Source: Collybiopsis luxurians FD-317 M1 (taxonomy: Eukaryota > Basidiomycota > Agaricomycetes > Agaricales > Omphalotaceae). Taken from it: a stretch of 64,000 nucleotides of DNA. Shown here piece after piece: positions 34,538 to 44,690 of this stretch. The stretch lies in NCBI GenBank assembly GCA_000827265.1, contig KN834766.1, positions 615,061-679,060 on the forward strand, written 5' to 3'. Position numbers and translations under genes: made by a program. Under the pieces are notes generated by a model. It ran no database searches. It was given only the letters and a program-made list of their open reading frames with translations, and was not told the DNA's origin. Within the stretch, counting starts at the first letter, position 1. Each line of letters opens with the position of its first letter.

Positions 34538-34647
34538 TGTAATGATTTTGTCCATAAGCTTATAGCGCCTGCAACCGTGTCAAGTAACATCGACATTGTA
34601 GCCTTTTGGCTCAGTCGGACTGATTGCAGGCAGCCCGGATCATTACA
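34538..34647. mobile_element. MITE-like element, copy 1
   Basis: About 110 bases bounded by TGTAATGAT and its inverse ATCATTACA. Inside are GCGCCTGCAAC, GTGTCAAGTAACATCGACAT and TAGCCTTTTGGCTCAGT. The last word resembles a tRNA A box. The second copy is 222 bases to the right. Confidence 0.6.
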
Positions 34648-34869
34648 GAATGTGGATGGTAAAGTGGTCAAGAGTTCAATCCTGCCCTGAGGAACTCTTG
34701 GCTGAGAGTTTGTACTGGTTTGGGAAACTAGTGCTGACATGGGGCCTGCTGTATAAGGCCCTTGACTCCGAATGTCCTCGTACCCTTGTTATCCGTGACT
34801 CATGTTCCCAGTGCATTGTTCCTTGTCACATTCGGGGGGGGGGGGTTCTCTATCTCAAACAGGAGATAG

Positions 34870-34989
34870 TGTAATGATTTCATCCATTACACTTATATAG
34901 CGCCTGCAACTGTGTCAAGTAACATCGACATTGTAGCCTTTTGGCTCAGTTGGTGTTCGGACTGATTGCAAGCAGTCCGGATCATTACA
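34870..34989. mobile_element. MITE-like element, copy 2
   Basis: Same ends (TGTAATGAT...ATCATTACA) and same internal words as 34538-34647, with a 10-base insertion after GGCTCAGT. Both copies are in the same orientation. A G-homopolymer of about ten bases lies between them at about 34835. Confidence 0.6.
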
Positions 34990-35691
34990 ATTGCGCGCTA
35001 CTTTTTATATGGGAACCCACTTTATGATAAAAATCCGAAGCGTAGTGAAGGAGTTGTCCCTGTCAGGTAGTTGTGGTTGCACCCATGACATACTTTCTCC
35101 AAAAAGAGGGTGGGTATGAAGTAGCATTCCCTACATAGTCGATGCGGCAAAGAAAAGAAAATACAGTCAAAGGGGCTTTTTGATAACTTACACATGTGAA
35201 AAAACCATTCGTGTTGGTGTTATATGGTCTGAAGTGTGTTTAAATCTCAGATAAATCTTGGGCAAAATTCACTTCCAATTTTGGATAGAAAAAGGGCAAT
35301 TGCCAGGTGAAGTTTAAGTAGGATGTCAGAATATTTTTGTGGGAGATTAATACCAATACCAATACAATTAATTTTATGACACTTAATCCCAAGGAAGACA
35401 CTTTATATTTCAGGTGAAATTTATGGAAAAATTCTACTCTATTCATCACACAAGGGATAACCGCGGCGCTTAGACAATAAATGACTATTGTACCATTTAA
35501 ATGGAAGTTCAGTCATGCATCATGCATCAATTTGGGTCCTGATTTAACATTGGTTGTGGTCATAATTCTCTTCTGCAGTTGCAAGGTCTGTAGTTGTGTG
35601 TAGCATGGTCACATGTAAGTGCAAATTTTGAGTAACATTGTCTAAGGAGGCATGTTCTGGGAAACCCCACTTGCTGCTAAACAATATTGAA
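34990..35691. other. Gene-free region
   Basis: No coding or repeat structure was recognised beyond AT-rich sequence. Confidence 0.35.
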
Positions 35692-36264
35692 TAGTGATGC
35701 CACGGCTGGGGCCCAGCTCAAAAGCCCCGGCCACCGCTCACCTAAATTCTAAGCTGGGCCCTATGTGACGGCTAGGGCCCGGCTTAGGTTTAGGCCCTGG
35801 CTCAATACACCTGGGTTGACAGTTAGCAAATTGACCTGTTTTCTGAGTTGATATAGGGGTAATTGTCCTTCTCTTCTTGCTATTTGAGTTGCTGGTATCA
35901 AAAAATAACTGTCAGTAAGGAATCTTGTACTTTTTGCGGAAAGTTCAAGCTAGACATGGAGTGCATCAAAATCGCAGGATCTGTGTTTTCTCAACTTACA
36001 GAAACTGAACCAAAAGCATTTTGGATATATAAAATTGATTAAGCATTTACCATGAAACTAGGATTTGAGAAGCAAAAGATGATTGCGGTTGACTCATATT
36101 CAACACAATTATCATTTTGAGTGTGATTTTAGCACAGAAAAAGCCCCAGCGCAAGGACCCGACCTGGGACTTTTAAAAATTTTGAGCCCGGCCCTGAGCC
36201 ATTGTGAAGCCAGGGCCCGGCTCTGAGGGCTCAACGGCTCTGAGCTGGAGCCATCACATCACTA
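35692..36264. mobile_element. GC-rich element with inverted ends (about 570 bp)
   Basis: The left end reads TAGTGATGCCACGGCTGGGG and the right end is an imperfect inverse (minus strand TAGTGATGTGATGGCTCCAG), both followed inward by GGCCCGGC/GCCCTGGC-rich DNA. The GC-rich ends stand out against the AT-rich surroundings. No coding capacity. Probably a non-autonomous DNA transposon. Confidence 0.55.
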
Positions 36265-36455
36265 CTAAACAAGTTCAATGCAACCCCCTCAGTGGAGTGA
36301 ACTGGACTGGACTTTGAACCATCATGCATCAACAGTGGGCCTGAACCAATCAACTGAACCTGATAATGCATAAATGAACTAAAAGGGATGAGAAAAAAAT
36401 ATAAACAAGATCAAAGAATTGAGGAACAAGCACCATTGACCATCTAAGGACAGTT

Positions 36456-36519
36456 GCCATCATATCAGTCCCATTTTAGTAACAGAAGGCTTCTGTTACT
36501 AAAATGGGACTGATATGGC
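36456..36519. repeat. Near-perfect palindrome with 27-30 bp arms
   Basis: The left arm (...ATCAGTCCCATTTTAGTAAC, AGAAG) and the right arm (CTTCT, GTTACTAAAATGGGACTGAT...) are exact inverses over 27 bases around a single central G at 36489. Beyond that, the left arm has an extra CAT. As RNA it would fold into a long hairpin. Confidence 0.8.
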
Positions 36520-37931
36520 ATAAGGGCCCATGAAAAACTGACAATAAGGATGAGTTTCCTCCATTTGATTCCAGACTTATAACAGGGAGGCATGTGCATG
36601 GAAAAATAGCATCAAAATATGAGGATGGGACCAAAACTTAAAAGCAAAGTGAAAAATACAGCTGGAGGGAGACAAGTGGACGGTGCACACTGTGAGGTGA
36701 GGGCAATCTTTGGACCTTCTCTTTGTGCTACTTAAATCCACAGACACATCACAGCCCTAGGATTCCAGGAATAATTTCATCGTTCCGGACTCATACCTGC
36801 CAAGTGCACAGTACAATGGCCCACTTTCATGCATTGTACAGTACATAGTCCTACTCTTCTTTCACATGCCTCTATTGTACACATCTTTTCTTATGCCATT
36901 CAAATATACACTGTGATAGGTAATGAAGGGAAACAGCACTGACTGGATTTGAACCGGCATCTCTCCATATGCCGGCCTGGATTGTCCTGACCACTGAGCT
37001 AAACGGCTACATCATGCTTGCATGTTGAGAGCCTGGAAGTACTGCAATCAATTTGCAACTTATGACCAATGACCAAGTGTCAAAATTTTGGTTTCAACAT
37101 AAGTATCTGATAATGACCTGTGACTTGGCCACCCAAAGATTTTGACACTCAGTAAAGGCTGCCAGTTCAGTACTCAGTGCTCACTTGCTGTGCAAGTACA
37201 TCAGCAATTGCAGATCATTTCTTGAATTGGATTTGCTGCAACATGCCAGCAACCAGGATTGTCATGATTTTCATTACTTCAGTTCCAGCCATACAGGAAA
37301 AAGTTGGGCTTCCAACAAAGTTTATCCCTGTTAACCTGCCAAGCTCGCCCAATTCAACAATGACAGTTACAAATTTTGTTGAGAAGTAGCCTATATACTG
37401 CTAGGAAACTAATGTAATTGACCAAAAAACTAACTGTAAAATCAATTTGACACTTGCTAACATGACCTGTGACTGCCAACAGATTTCAACTTTTTGTACA
37501 CCTGTGACCATTGAATTGAATGGAATTGTCCAGTATATGATAAGTACTAAGTATGCAGTGTGTTATAAACAGAGTTGTGTTACTCCATACAGCTAGTTTT
37601 GACATTGCTTGATCAGGTTTCTCTCTATGTTAATACACCGCTCACCTCAGTTGTTTATTTACCAGCTGAAATGATCCGTAGTATTGAGGCTAGCCCGAAT
37701 GTGATTGGTATTTATTGTTGAACAGATACCGAATGTAGTTGGTTATGGACCAACTGAGTTATTAATTGTTCTACATAGTGAACCTCCGGAGAGAAGTCTG
37801 TCATTGGTACTAACTAATTAAAGGAAATATACATGTATGCTTATGTTTTCCTCGCCAGCAGTGATCAAACCCATCCACAACAGCATCAATCCAACGTCAG
37901 CGGTCCCGATGTGATGTGGGAAATATTCATC
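36520..37931. other. Gene-free region with a tRNA-like sequence
   Basis: No protein gene is supported. The open frame at 37177-37389 has no recognisable features. Confidence 0.35.
36937..37012 (-). pseudogene. tRNA-like sequence (A and B boxes only)
   Basis: On the minus strand TTTAGCTCAGTGG (37003-36991) fits an A box and GGTTCAAATCC (36955-36945) fits a B box, at tRNA-like spacing. The acceptor ends do not pair and the anticodon region instead forms a CCGGCAT/ATGCCGG hairpin. So this is a decayed tRNA or the head of a tRNA-derived SINE, not a working tRNA. Confidence 0.5.
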
Positions 37932-39514
37932 TTACTCTGTGGTATATCGTGGCAAAGCCTCTGCTGAAACGTTATAGCGTGCATGCCGCTGGTCTTGTTG
38001 TCGGCGAATTTGTTCCTGCAATGCAGCAATGCGCTGCTCATACTTCATTGTTAGTAGCGTATGAGATCCACTTTCGCGACTTCTTTGAGCAACAATCCTT
38101 TCATCTGAAAGACACTCGTCAGTCATTGGAATATGAGCTCAGCAAAGAATATATACCGATAGGTCCTGGAGATAAACTTGTCCTTCTGAGACGAGGAGAT
38201 GAAGTAAATGCAAGGTCTTGAAGGGTAAGAGGAGTTGTAATAAAACCCTCAGAGTCAAAGGGGGTCAGAGTGACGGGTGGCTCAGTCCGGCGTTTGGATC
38301 TTCTCCACCACATTATTACAACAATTAAAAGTATAATTGTCATGAGCGAGCCCAAAACAGTGCCAACTATAGCACCCAAGTCTAAATGTCCAGATGAATT
38401 GGAAATTGCTGAACCAGTAGAGGTTGAAGTGGAGGATGTGGAAGAAGTAGATGATGATCTTAACGAATCTTGTTGAGCTGCGGTGAGTGATTGAATGTAA
38501 AAATGATCAATATCTAAAGGCATTCCGGACTGGCTACCATTGAACGTTACAACCAAAGTGTGCTCTCCGACCTTGAGATCAGAAGCTGTGAACAAAAGTT
38601 GGTTGCTCAAGGTTATATTATCTGAATACCCCGGTAACTGGATCATCACAGGGGCCTGATCATCGACTTGATATGCCGCCGTATTGGAGATGGGACTGGA
38701 CAAATCACCGTAGAGAGAGATTGACGTTCCTAGGGTGTCACCGTAAATATGATACTTGAACGCCAACGCAACGACCGGCCTACCATTGAACCTGACAGTT
38801 GCATTGCTACCAGGAATTCTTGTACTAGTTGTGTAGGCGGGGCCTTCAAATTCGTCCTGAACATATGTCCATCCTGGTCCAAACGTGAGTGCGCTGTAGT
38901 TGGATGCAGTCATGACCTCTGGATTCCCCGCCTGCAATATTTCTCCATCAAGAACGGGATTGGGTGGACTCTCGTATGTGATATAGTCAAAGTACCAGGC
39001 AGTGGTTTCGCCTGATATAAAAGCTGGATAGTTGGTGACTTTGATCAATAGCTCATGTTCTCCCGTTGAGGGTGGTGATGATACACCCGGAAGAGAGTCA
39101 ATCCAACTTGAACAAGCAAGTATATTATTGTCAATCAGATTCGCCTTGTGGCTATCAAGAGGGCTCGATGCGTAGACGTTGTCAAGTAGACACTCAATGT
39201 TGGGACCAGAGGGGAAGCCGGAACTATTTGAAGTTATTCCATCCGAACTCCCGTACACCCCAAAGTAGGATCCTGAGCAAAGCATTCGAGTTCGCTGAAT
39301 AAAGCTTTGAAGCCAGAGACATACCATTGAACCGGAAACTAATGGATACATTACCCGTTGTTGAATGCAAAGTGCTGTTGAACGCAGGCCCACTGAAGCT
39401 TAAGGAGTCAAAGTTTGTGCCGGAAACATCGCTTGTATCAGGGACGAATGTCCACGAGCCAGAGTAAACGAGCCTTGGGTCCGTGTCGTCGACCATAAAC
39501 CACACGGTAGACAT
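37932..39514 (-). CDS. Single-pass membrane protein with two ectodomain modules (copy E, intact)
   Basis: Exons 39514-39325, 39272-38784, 38729-38157 and 38104-37932 join in phase to 474 residues. Module 1: MSTVWFMVDDTDP, VYSGSWTFVPDTSD, FNSTLHSTTGN, GSYFGVYGSSDG, CLLDNVY, EHELLIKVTNYPA, YITYESPPNPVLDG. Module 2: SALTFGPGWTYVQDEF, the FNG/TSISLYGDL junction, NTAAYQVDDQ, LKVGEHTLVVTFNGS, IDHFYIQSL. A Ser/Thr stalk, a helix (AIVGTVLGSLMTIILLIVVIMWW) and RRSKRR follow. The tail exon reads DERIVAQRSRESGS, MKYEQRIAALQEQIRRQQDQ and ends LPRYTTE. It forms a subgroup with copy D, sharing VPDTSDVSG and QRSRES. The 54-base second intron is open and a multiple of three. Upstream of the ATG is a long T/C tract ending CAG, so an extra 5' exon is possible but not required. 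Confidence 0.82.
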
Positions 39515-41708
39515 GCTGGAAAAGACAAAGAAAAAAAAATTAGCCACCTCGAAATATATAGATTGTCAGCTCCGTCTGGAAGACGACTCAGTACATGTAT
39601 ACCGAGGTCGTAATTCTGTTAGCCCCCTGACTATGTAACAAGATTACTTTGAAACAAAGGCGTTGGCAGGCTGTTGGATGGACATGATGACATATATGAC
39701 ATATAAGACATTTGATGCGCGAGAATTAGCCGTTTGTGCTCAGGTCGAGCTCATAGGTCACTACGCTCCAAGTTTATCGACTCAGTAAGTTTATGTATAT
39801 TCGTCTAAGCCACTCTGTAATAACTCAAGCTTCATTGAGGCTCAATTCGCAAACAGAGCGAGTGGAAAGCTGGCTGTTGGTTGAGCTGTTCAAGTGGAAC
39901 GCGAACAGGGAATGGAAGAAAAAACTTGGCATCAGCACTGATGATGAACTTTGAGCGCCATTTTCCATATGGAGAACTTGCTTTCAAAAAAGAAGTATGG
40001 CAAAGCAGTCCACCAAAAGGATAGTTCCTTCCATTTCGGACTCATAAAGACAGTATTTAGTCGACTGAACAATCAGTGACAGCCATTCGTCTTGGCCAAT
40101 TGAATTGGTAAGGGCGAAGGAGTTGTTTCAAGTGTGATCTGATGTAAATCATATGGCTACCTGTCTACTCATCTCCTGCCCGTATACACTTGAGTCTATG
40201 TATTACCTCTCACAATGAGAATTTATTCAGCTAATGTCAAAGAGCAAAGATTGACAGTTCTGACGCCAAAGCTGCAGCAATGGGAGCGACCTGGTGGAAT
40301 GAATAAATATCTTTCACTAATTGCTATTTACATACCGGAGTTGATGCCGAAAATGACGGTATAGAGATGGGCTTTGAGCCTGATATTTGTAACCAATCAA
40401 ATTTTATAATTTTTGACCAAAGAAAGAATCTCTGAATGGCGGCAGTTGAATTCAGGACTGGAGCTTAACTTTCCGAAGTGGACGGAACACTGTATTTTTT
40501 GTCATCCATCCTTGTGGAATGGATTCTGCGTCATCTGGGAATTTAAGCAAAATTTAAGGCAGATCCGGCTGAATATGCTCCAATTGGTCCATGATCCTCC
40601 ACTTTGTTGGAGCTCGGTTGAGAGTCTTTCTTCAAAACTTTCCTATCTTGCTCTATAATACCGCTCCATTTGATTCAATTTGACAGTCACACATCGCAAG
40701 GCAAAAATCATGTCAAAAGAAACGGCCCGTCACAGGTCACTTTGGCTTCAGTCCAACTTCTGTTAAATTAATTTTTGTGTTCATTTTTCTTGCGTTATGA
40801 TTTTTCAGCATTAAAGTTCGCTTCAATAGGTATTCATTGAATTTTTTTGTGCCAAAATATTTGAAGTTTGAACAAAATTTCTGAGTGCTCAGTACTTCAC
40901 AGCAGCCGGGTGTGAGTTGAATGTCAAAATGTTGTCACTGCAGTCGCAGGTCACAACTCATGTCAAATCGAGCAAAATGAGACAGTATTTCTGAGTAGAG
41001 TTGTATGGTTCCCAAGGAAAGAAGCAGAATCTAATATTGAATCGATATAAGCTGGCCTGAGAATAGAACTATTCTTCAGGTTCTCTTATTGATTCCTGAA
41101 TAATGATTCAGAATCTGATGAATTGAGACTGTGCAGTTTTAACCCTGTGAGGTATGCTTTCAACTCTAGTACATAATGATAGACAGTAACCTGATCTAAA
41201 AAGCTTTGAAAGCAGATGAGTTCCGAACAAAGATGGCAGTTTTGCTTACATTTTTGCCATATTAGGAAAATACCTGGTTTGGTCTGTCCATCAGGTCATT
41301 TGAGTAGCACTACCTTTTAACTACCTTGGCAGGTTTTGTTACGGTATCCTTATTGAACTCTGCACTCCAGTACTAGTCTCTAGAACTGGCTCAGCTGTTG
41401 GTCTTAGCTTTCTTCATGTTATTAACCTCACTTCTATCACCACAATTTTTTTCAGTGCCATATACTTTCTCCCTTTCTATGTTCATTTTAAGCCGCTCGA
41501 GTTAGAGGTTGAAATAAGCTACAAGTATAAGAAGGCCCTCAAAAGTTGTCAAACGGTTGACGCCGTAGTCACCCTCCCTGCTGAAACCGAGTACTAGAGT
41601 GGCGACTCGGATGGAAGAAACAATGAAACAAAAGATCGCATGCATCGTTGAAACAGGGAAGATCATGATGCACTCTCAACGATCTTGCGAAGATTATTTT
41701 ACCCGCTT
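39515..41708. other. Gene-free region upstream of copy E
   Basis: No gene is supported. The open frame at 40413-40658 has no recognised features and no matching splice context. The sequence is AT-rich and non-repetitive by eye. Confidence 0.35.
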
Positions 41709-42044
41709 TTACCTTGTCGGGAATTGAGAGGGACGTAATTGTTCCCCGGGAGTAAAGACATGTGTTCCAAAGTCGTGCTGTAGTAGAGTAGAATGCATCA
41801 TGGTAAACCGGTCTTTGGGGAATCGACTCGGAGCCTCGGCCAATATAACAAGCATCGCATCCTGAAGGATTGTCCAAGGCCCTTGCATCAGAGTCTCAAC
41901 TCTCTTGAATATGATCTCTGTTTCTGATACATGATTATTACTCAGGGCGATGGACTTGATGAACGTTAATAGTGGGGACTGAGATCCAAATGAAAAGAGG
42001 AGTGTCTGGTCAACCTGAACCGCTGATCTTGTCATTTCATTCAA
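41709..42044 (-). CDS. Hypothetical 111-residue open frame
   Basis: The sequence looks moderately protein-like (NEMTRSAVQVDQTLLFSFG, VSETEIIFKRVETLM, FTMMHSTLLQHDFGTHV). It ends at a TAG just past a possible GT donor (PTR, then GTAAAAGCG), so it may be one exon of a longer gene. No family is recognised, no signal peptide or membrane helix. Support is weak. Confidence 0.25.
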   Translation of the reverse strand: MNEMTRSAVQVDQTLLFSFGSQSPLLTFIKSIALSNNHVSETEIIFKRVETLMQGPWTILQDAMLVILAEAPSRFPKDRFTMMHSTLLQHDFGTHVFTPGEQLRPSQFPTR

Positions 42045-42568
42045 ATCCCCCGAAGGCTGAAAAGCCAGAAGGCCGAAGAAAATTTACGACTCCAGATCCC
42101 ATGACAACGCATTTGCGGCTTTCGATCAAATATCGGGTACAATTCATATGTATGGGGAGATTAGTAGTGGAGTGGAGGGGAGCGGAGGGGATACGGAGTA
42201 AAAAGAAAATAGAAAGGGGAACTTAAAAGCGGGGGAGAAGCGTGGAGGGGGAGAGGAGGGGAAGCTATACGTATGGCCGATTGGTTGATATATAGTAAAA
42301 AGTCTGTCTGTCCGGTAAGAGAGCTCTGCAGATTGCCTCCGACAAGGAGGATTTTCGTGTGTACGGCGACGATAACGGAATGGAATGGAATGCATCAGTC
42401 AGAGTAGAAAATGAATCATTCGATGGATGACATTGACAATGACATGTACGAGAAAACGTTCAAAGCCTAAACACAAGTCCAAATCAAAAGTCCGAGTACG
42501 AATCCCGAAGATCAAAAATAGCTCTCCGAGACGAGGCGGTACGCGCAACTTGCGAACCATTGAGGCGT
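42045..42568. other. Purine-rich intergenic region downstream of Kre9-like gene 2
   Basis: From 42160 to 42270 the plus strand is strongly G/A-rich (many GGGGAG/GGAGGGG words). No gene is seen. It could lie in the 3' untranslated region or termination zone of the minus-strand Kre9-like gene. Confidence 0.35.
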
Positions 42569-43274
42569 TTAGAGCAAGGAAGGGACAGCGGAGCTCTCGT
42601 CTTCGTCGCTGTCGTCGCCATCACTCGCGCCATCGCTACCGTCAGCGGAGACGATAGAGAACTGCTTGCTCTGGTCGCCAGAGTCACCGAACACTGGGGG
42701 AGATCAAGTTAGATCAATTACAGGTAAGAGAAAGAAAAAGGAAGAACGAAGAGGGAGAAGGGGGAGAAGGGAAATAGAAACGTACAGATGATAGAGTAAG
42801 TGTTGGTAGGGAAGATATCACTGGGGCAGGTAACAGTGACCCATCCCTGCCTAAGATCAAAGCCCTGAGCGAGGACTGAAAAGACAGACGTAAAGCATAA
42901 GTACACGACGCGGAACAATTAATGTTAATGTCTGGAACGAACCTCTATCAGTCAACTGGGTATTGTTACCCAAAACGACCGAAGCACCGTTGGAGATGTT
43001 GGCCGGAGCGTCCGAGGTATCCCTATATCGTCACAACAGAAAAGACACGTTCGCGATGAGCTACATCATCAAGAACGTTAGGCCGTACTCACCAAGTAAC
43101 ATTATACTGCTTTCCCTGGGTCCAAACGGTACTGGCATCGGGCGAGATAATCGTCGGAGCCCAAACATCCAACATCGCCCGAGCAGCAGCAACGGCGGGC
43201 TTGAGCGATACGGGAGAAGCAGAGGCAGCAAGTGCTGCAACGAGAGCAGAAGCGATTGAGAGTGTGAACTGCAT
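42569..43274 (-). CDS. Secreted Kre9/Knh1-like protein with acidic C-terminus (copy 2)
   Basis: Four exons in phase (43274-43093, 43022-42943, 42875-42786, 42693-42569) give 158 residues. A signal peptide MQFTLSIASALVAALAAS is followed by a Pro/Ala-rich stretch and then the Kre9/Knh1-like domain. Motifs are LDVWAPTIISPDASTVW, GKQYNVTWDTSDAPANIS, VVLGNN, GWVTVTCPSDIFP, TYSII and LFGDSGDQSKQFSIV. The C-terminus is acidic (DGDDSDEDES) and ends VPSLL, with no GPI signal. Closest relative in the window is copy 3: coding, intron 2 and intron 3 positions and the upstream block agree. Copy 2 has one extra intron, inside the Trp codon of NVTW, where copy 1 also has one, so copy 3 has probably lost it. 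Confidence 0.85.
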
Positions 43275-43575
43275 GATGATTTCTGATATTCTTCTTCTTC
43301 GAAAGCGTCTGCGAGCGTATGTAGTGGTTATTCAAAGAGAGTGAGAGATATGAGCCGCTGGTTGGTCGATTCAAAGGTCGTTCGTTACTGGGTTAAAGCG
43401 GAAGGAAAAAAGAAGGAGGTGGAAAGGAAACAAGGCGTCGTTTGGCAACCATGATCACCCTTTAAATAAATCTCCCCCTCCACTCCGCCTGCCTGCAAAC
43501 AGCTCCAAAACTTGATGGGCTTGGTAAACCCTATAACGTTACAACTGAATAACCGAATTGACTCCTTTCTGACCC
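43275..43575 (-). promoter_or_regulatory. Upstream region of Kre9-like gene 2, conserved with copy 3
   Basis: Shared blocks with the region upstream of copy 3 (49089-49375), in the same order: a leader with TTATTCAAAGAGAGTGAGAG, a TATA-like CACCCTTTAAATAAAT (43456-43471), GCTCCAAAACTTGATGGG (about 43502) and ACTGAATAACCGAATTGACT (about 43545). Their conservation outside coding sequence suggests shared regulatory sites. Confidence 0.5.
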
Positions 43576-44432
43576 CAGAACGAGGATTCCACGCTAATTT
43601 GACCATCCCGCGTCGTTAATGCTGCAAGAAGCTCGTAATACCAGCAAGGCGAGAAATGGATGAGTACTGGGGTCGTGACGGTAGTCGTCCAGCCATGTTC
43701 AGCAGTACGGCTAACTTGCGGCAGGAAGCCGGAGATCGGCCGGACTGATTGGACTGATCGCAACAAAAGACGCAACGTTTCAAATATCTCATCAATATCC
43801 CATCAAAAGTTCCCTTCGAGACGTCAGGTCATAAAAGCTAGCTCGGTTTGAAAGAAAAAGAGAGAGGAGTATGAATGAACAAGGGGCCAGCAAATATCTG
43901 AAAAGACAAAACGAGCATGGAAACGTTGGGGCGTCAAATTTATAGTACACGTGTACAGCCTGTGTACAGCAGACCTGAACTGATTAAGAAGATAAAAACA
44001 GTGCCGAGTCCATGCACATCACAGGAAGTTTGTATCGGTGATAAATTACAAGTAGATCCAATACCCTTGAAGGTTAATGAAAAAAGCTGTACTGAATGAG
44101 AGGATAACCAGAATAGGGCAAGCGCTAAGGAACAACTAAGGAAAGTGACATAAAACCAACGGTAGGTGCAAAGGAGAATCACACCACGTTGCAACCATGT
44201 CGAACCATGAAGGGAACCGGGAAAAAGCAAACATTAATCACATCCCAATCAACAGTCGGCGCTCTGAGCTTGAAGTGGGCAGCCAAATGTGTGATTGAGA
44301 TTGTCGTTAAAAGCACATTGTCTTTGAGGACATATAGAAGATTGTTTTTCTTTTAATTTGAAAGGAGAGTAATTAAATAGATATGTTTCCTAGAAGTAGC
44401 AGCCTAACATCACTAACGCAGTGTCATTCATC
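43576..44432. other. Intergenic region, no gene
   Basis: Open frames here are short and unconvincing. Nothing repetitive is seen. Confidence 0.35.
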
Positions 44433-44690
44433 TTATTCTGCGGTATATGGTGGAATCTCTACCGGAACATTGTTATTCTCAAAGGCGTCTTCCCCAGTTA
44501 GGCGCAAACCGCTGTCTGCGTGAACGGCAAATATTCTCTGCTGCTGCGTAGACTCCTCAGTCAGCTGCTGGTCTCGCTGTTTCATTTGGTCCTGCATCAC
44601 AACGAGGCACTGCACAACCTTCATTGTAACCAAATTTATGGATGTTCCGTCTTCTCCATTACGATTTCCCGGGGGTGCTAAGGGATTGTT
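44433..44690 (-). pseudogene. Orphan tail exon of an ectodomain membrane gene
   Basis: On the minus strand the frame reads GNRNGEDGTSINLVTMK, then MQDQMKQRDQQLTEES, RIFAVHADSGLRLTGED and ends VEIPPYTAE-stop (44433-44435). This is the cytoplasmic tail exon seen in copies B and C. No ectodomain or membrane segment lies upstream in either frame, so the exon is orphaned. It is still open over its whole length. Confidence 0.7.

Noticed and set aside
34538..34700. Possible tRNA gene on the plus strand (GGCTCAGT...GAGTTCAATCC)
   Set aside because: The A-box and B-box-like words lie in different units, the acceptor stem is absent, and the first is part of the repeated MITE-like element.
39512..39547. 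Upstream extension of copy E (MANFFFFVFSS before MSTVW) as a signal peptide
   Set aside because: It is encoded by a poly-T/C leader tract also present, out of frame, before the other copies; the paralogs all start at MSTVW.
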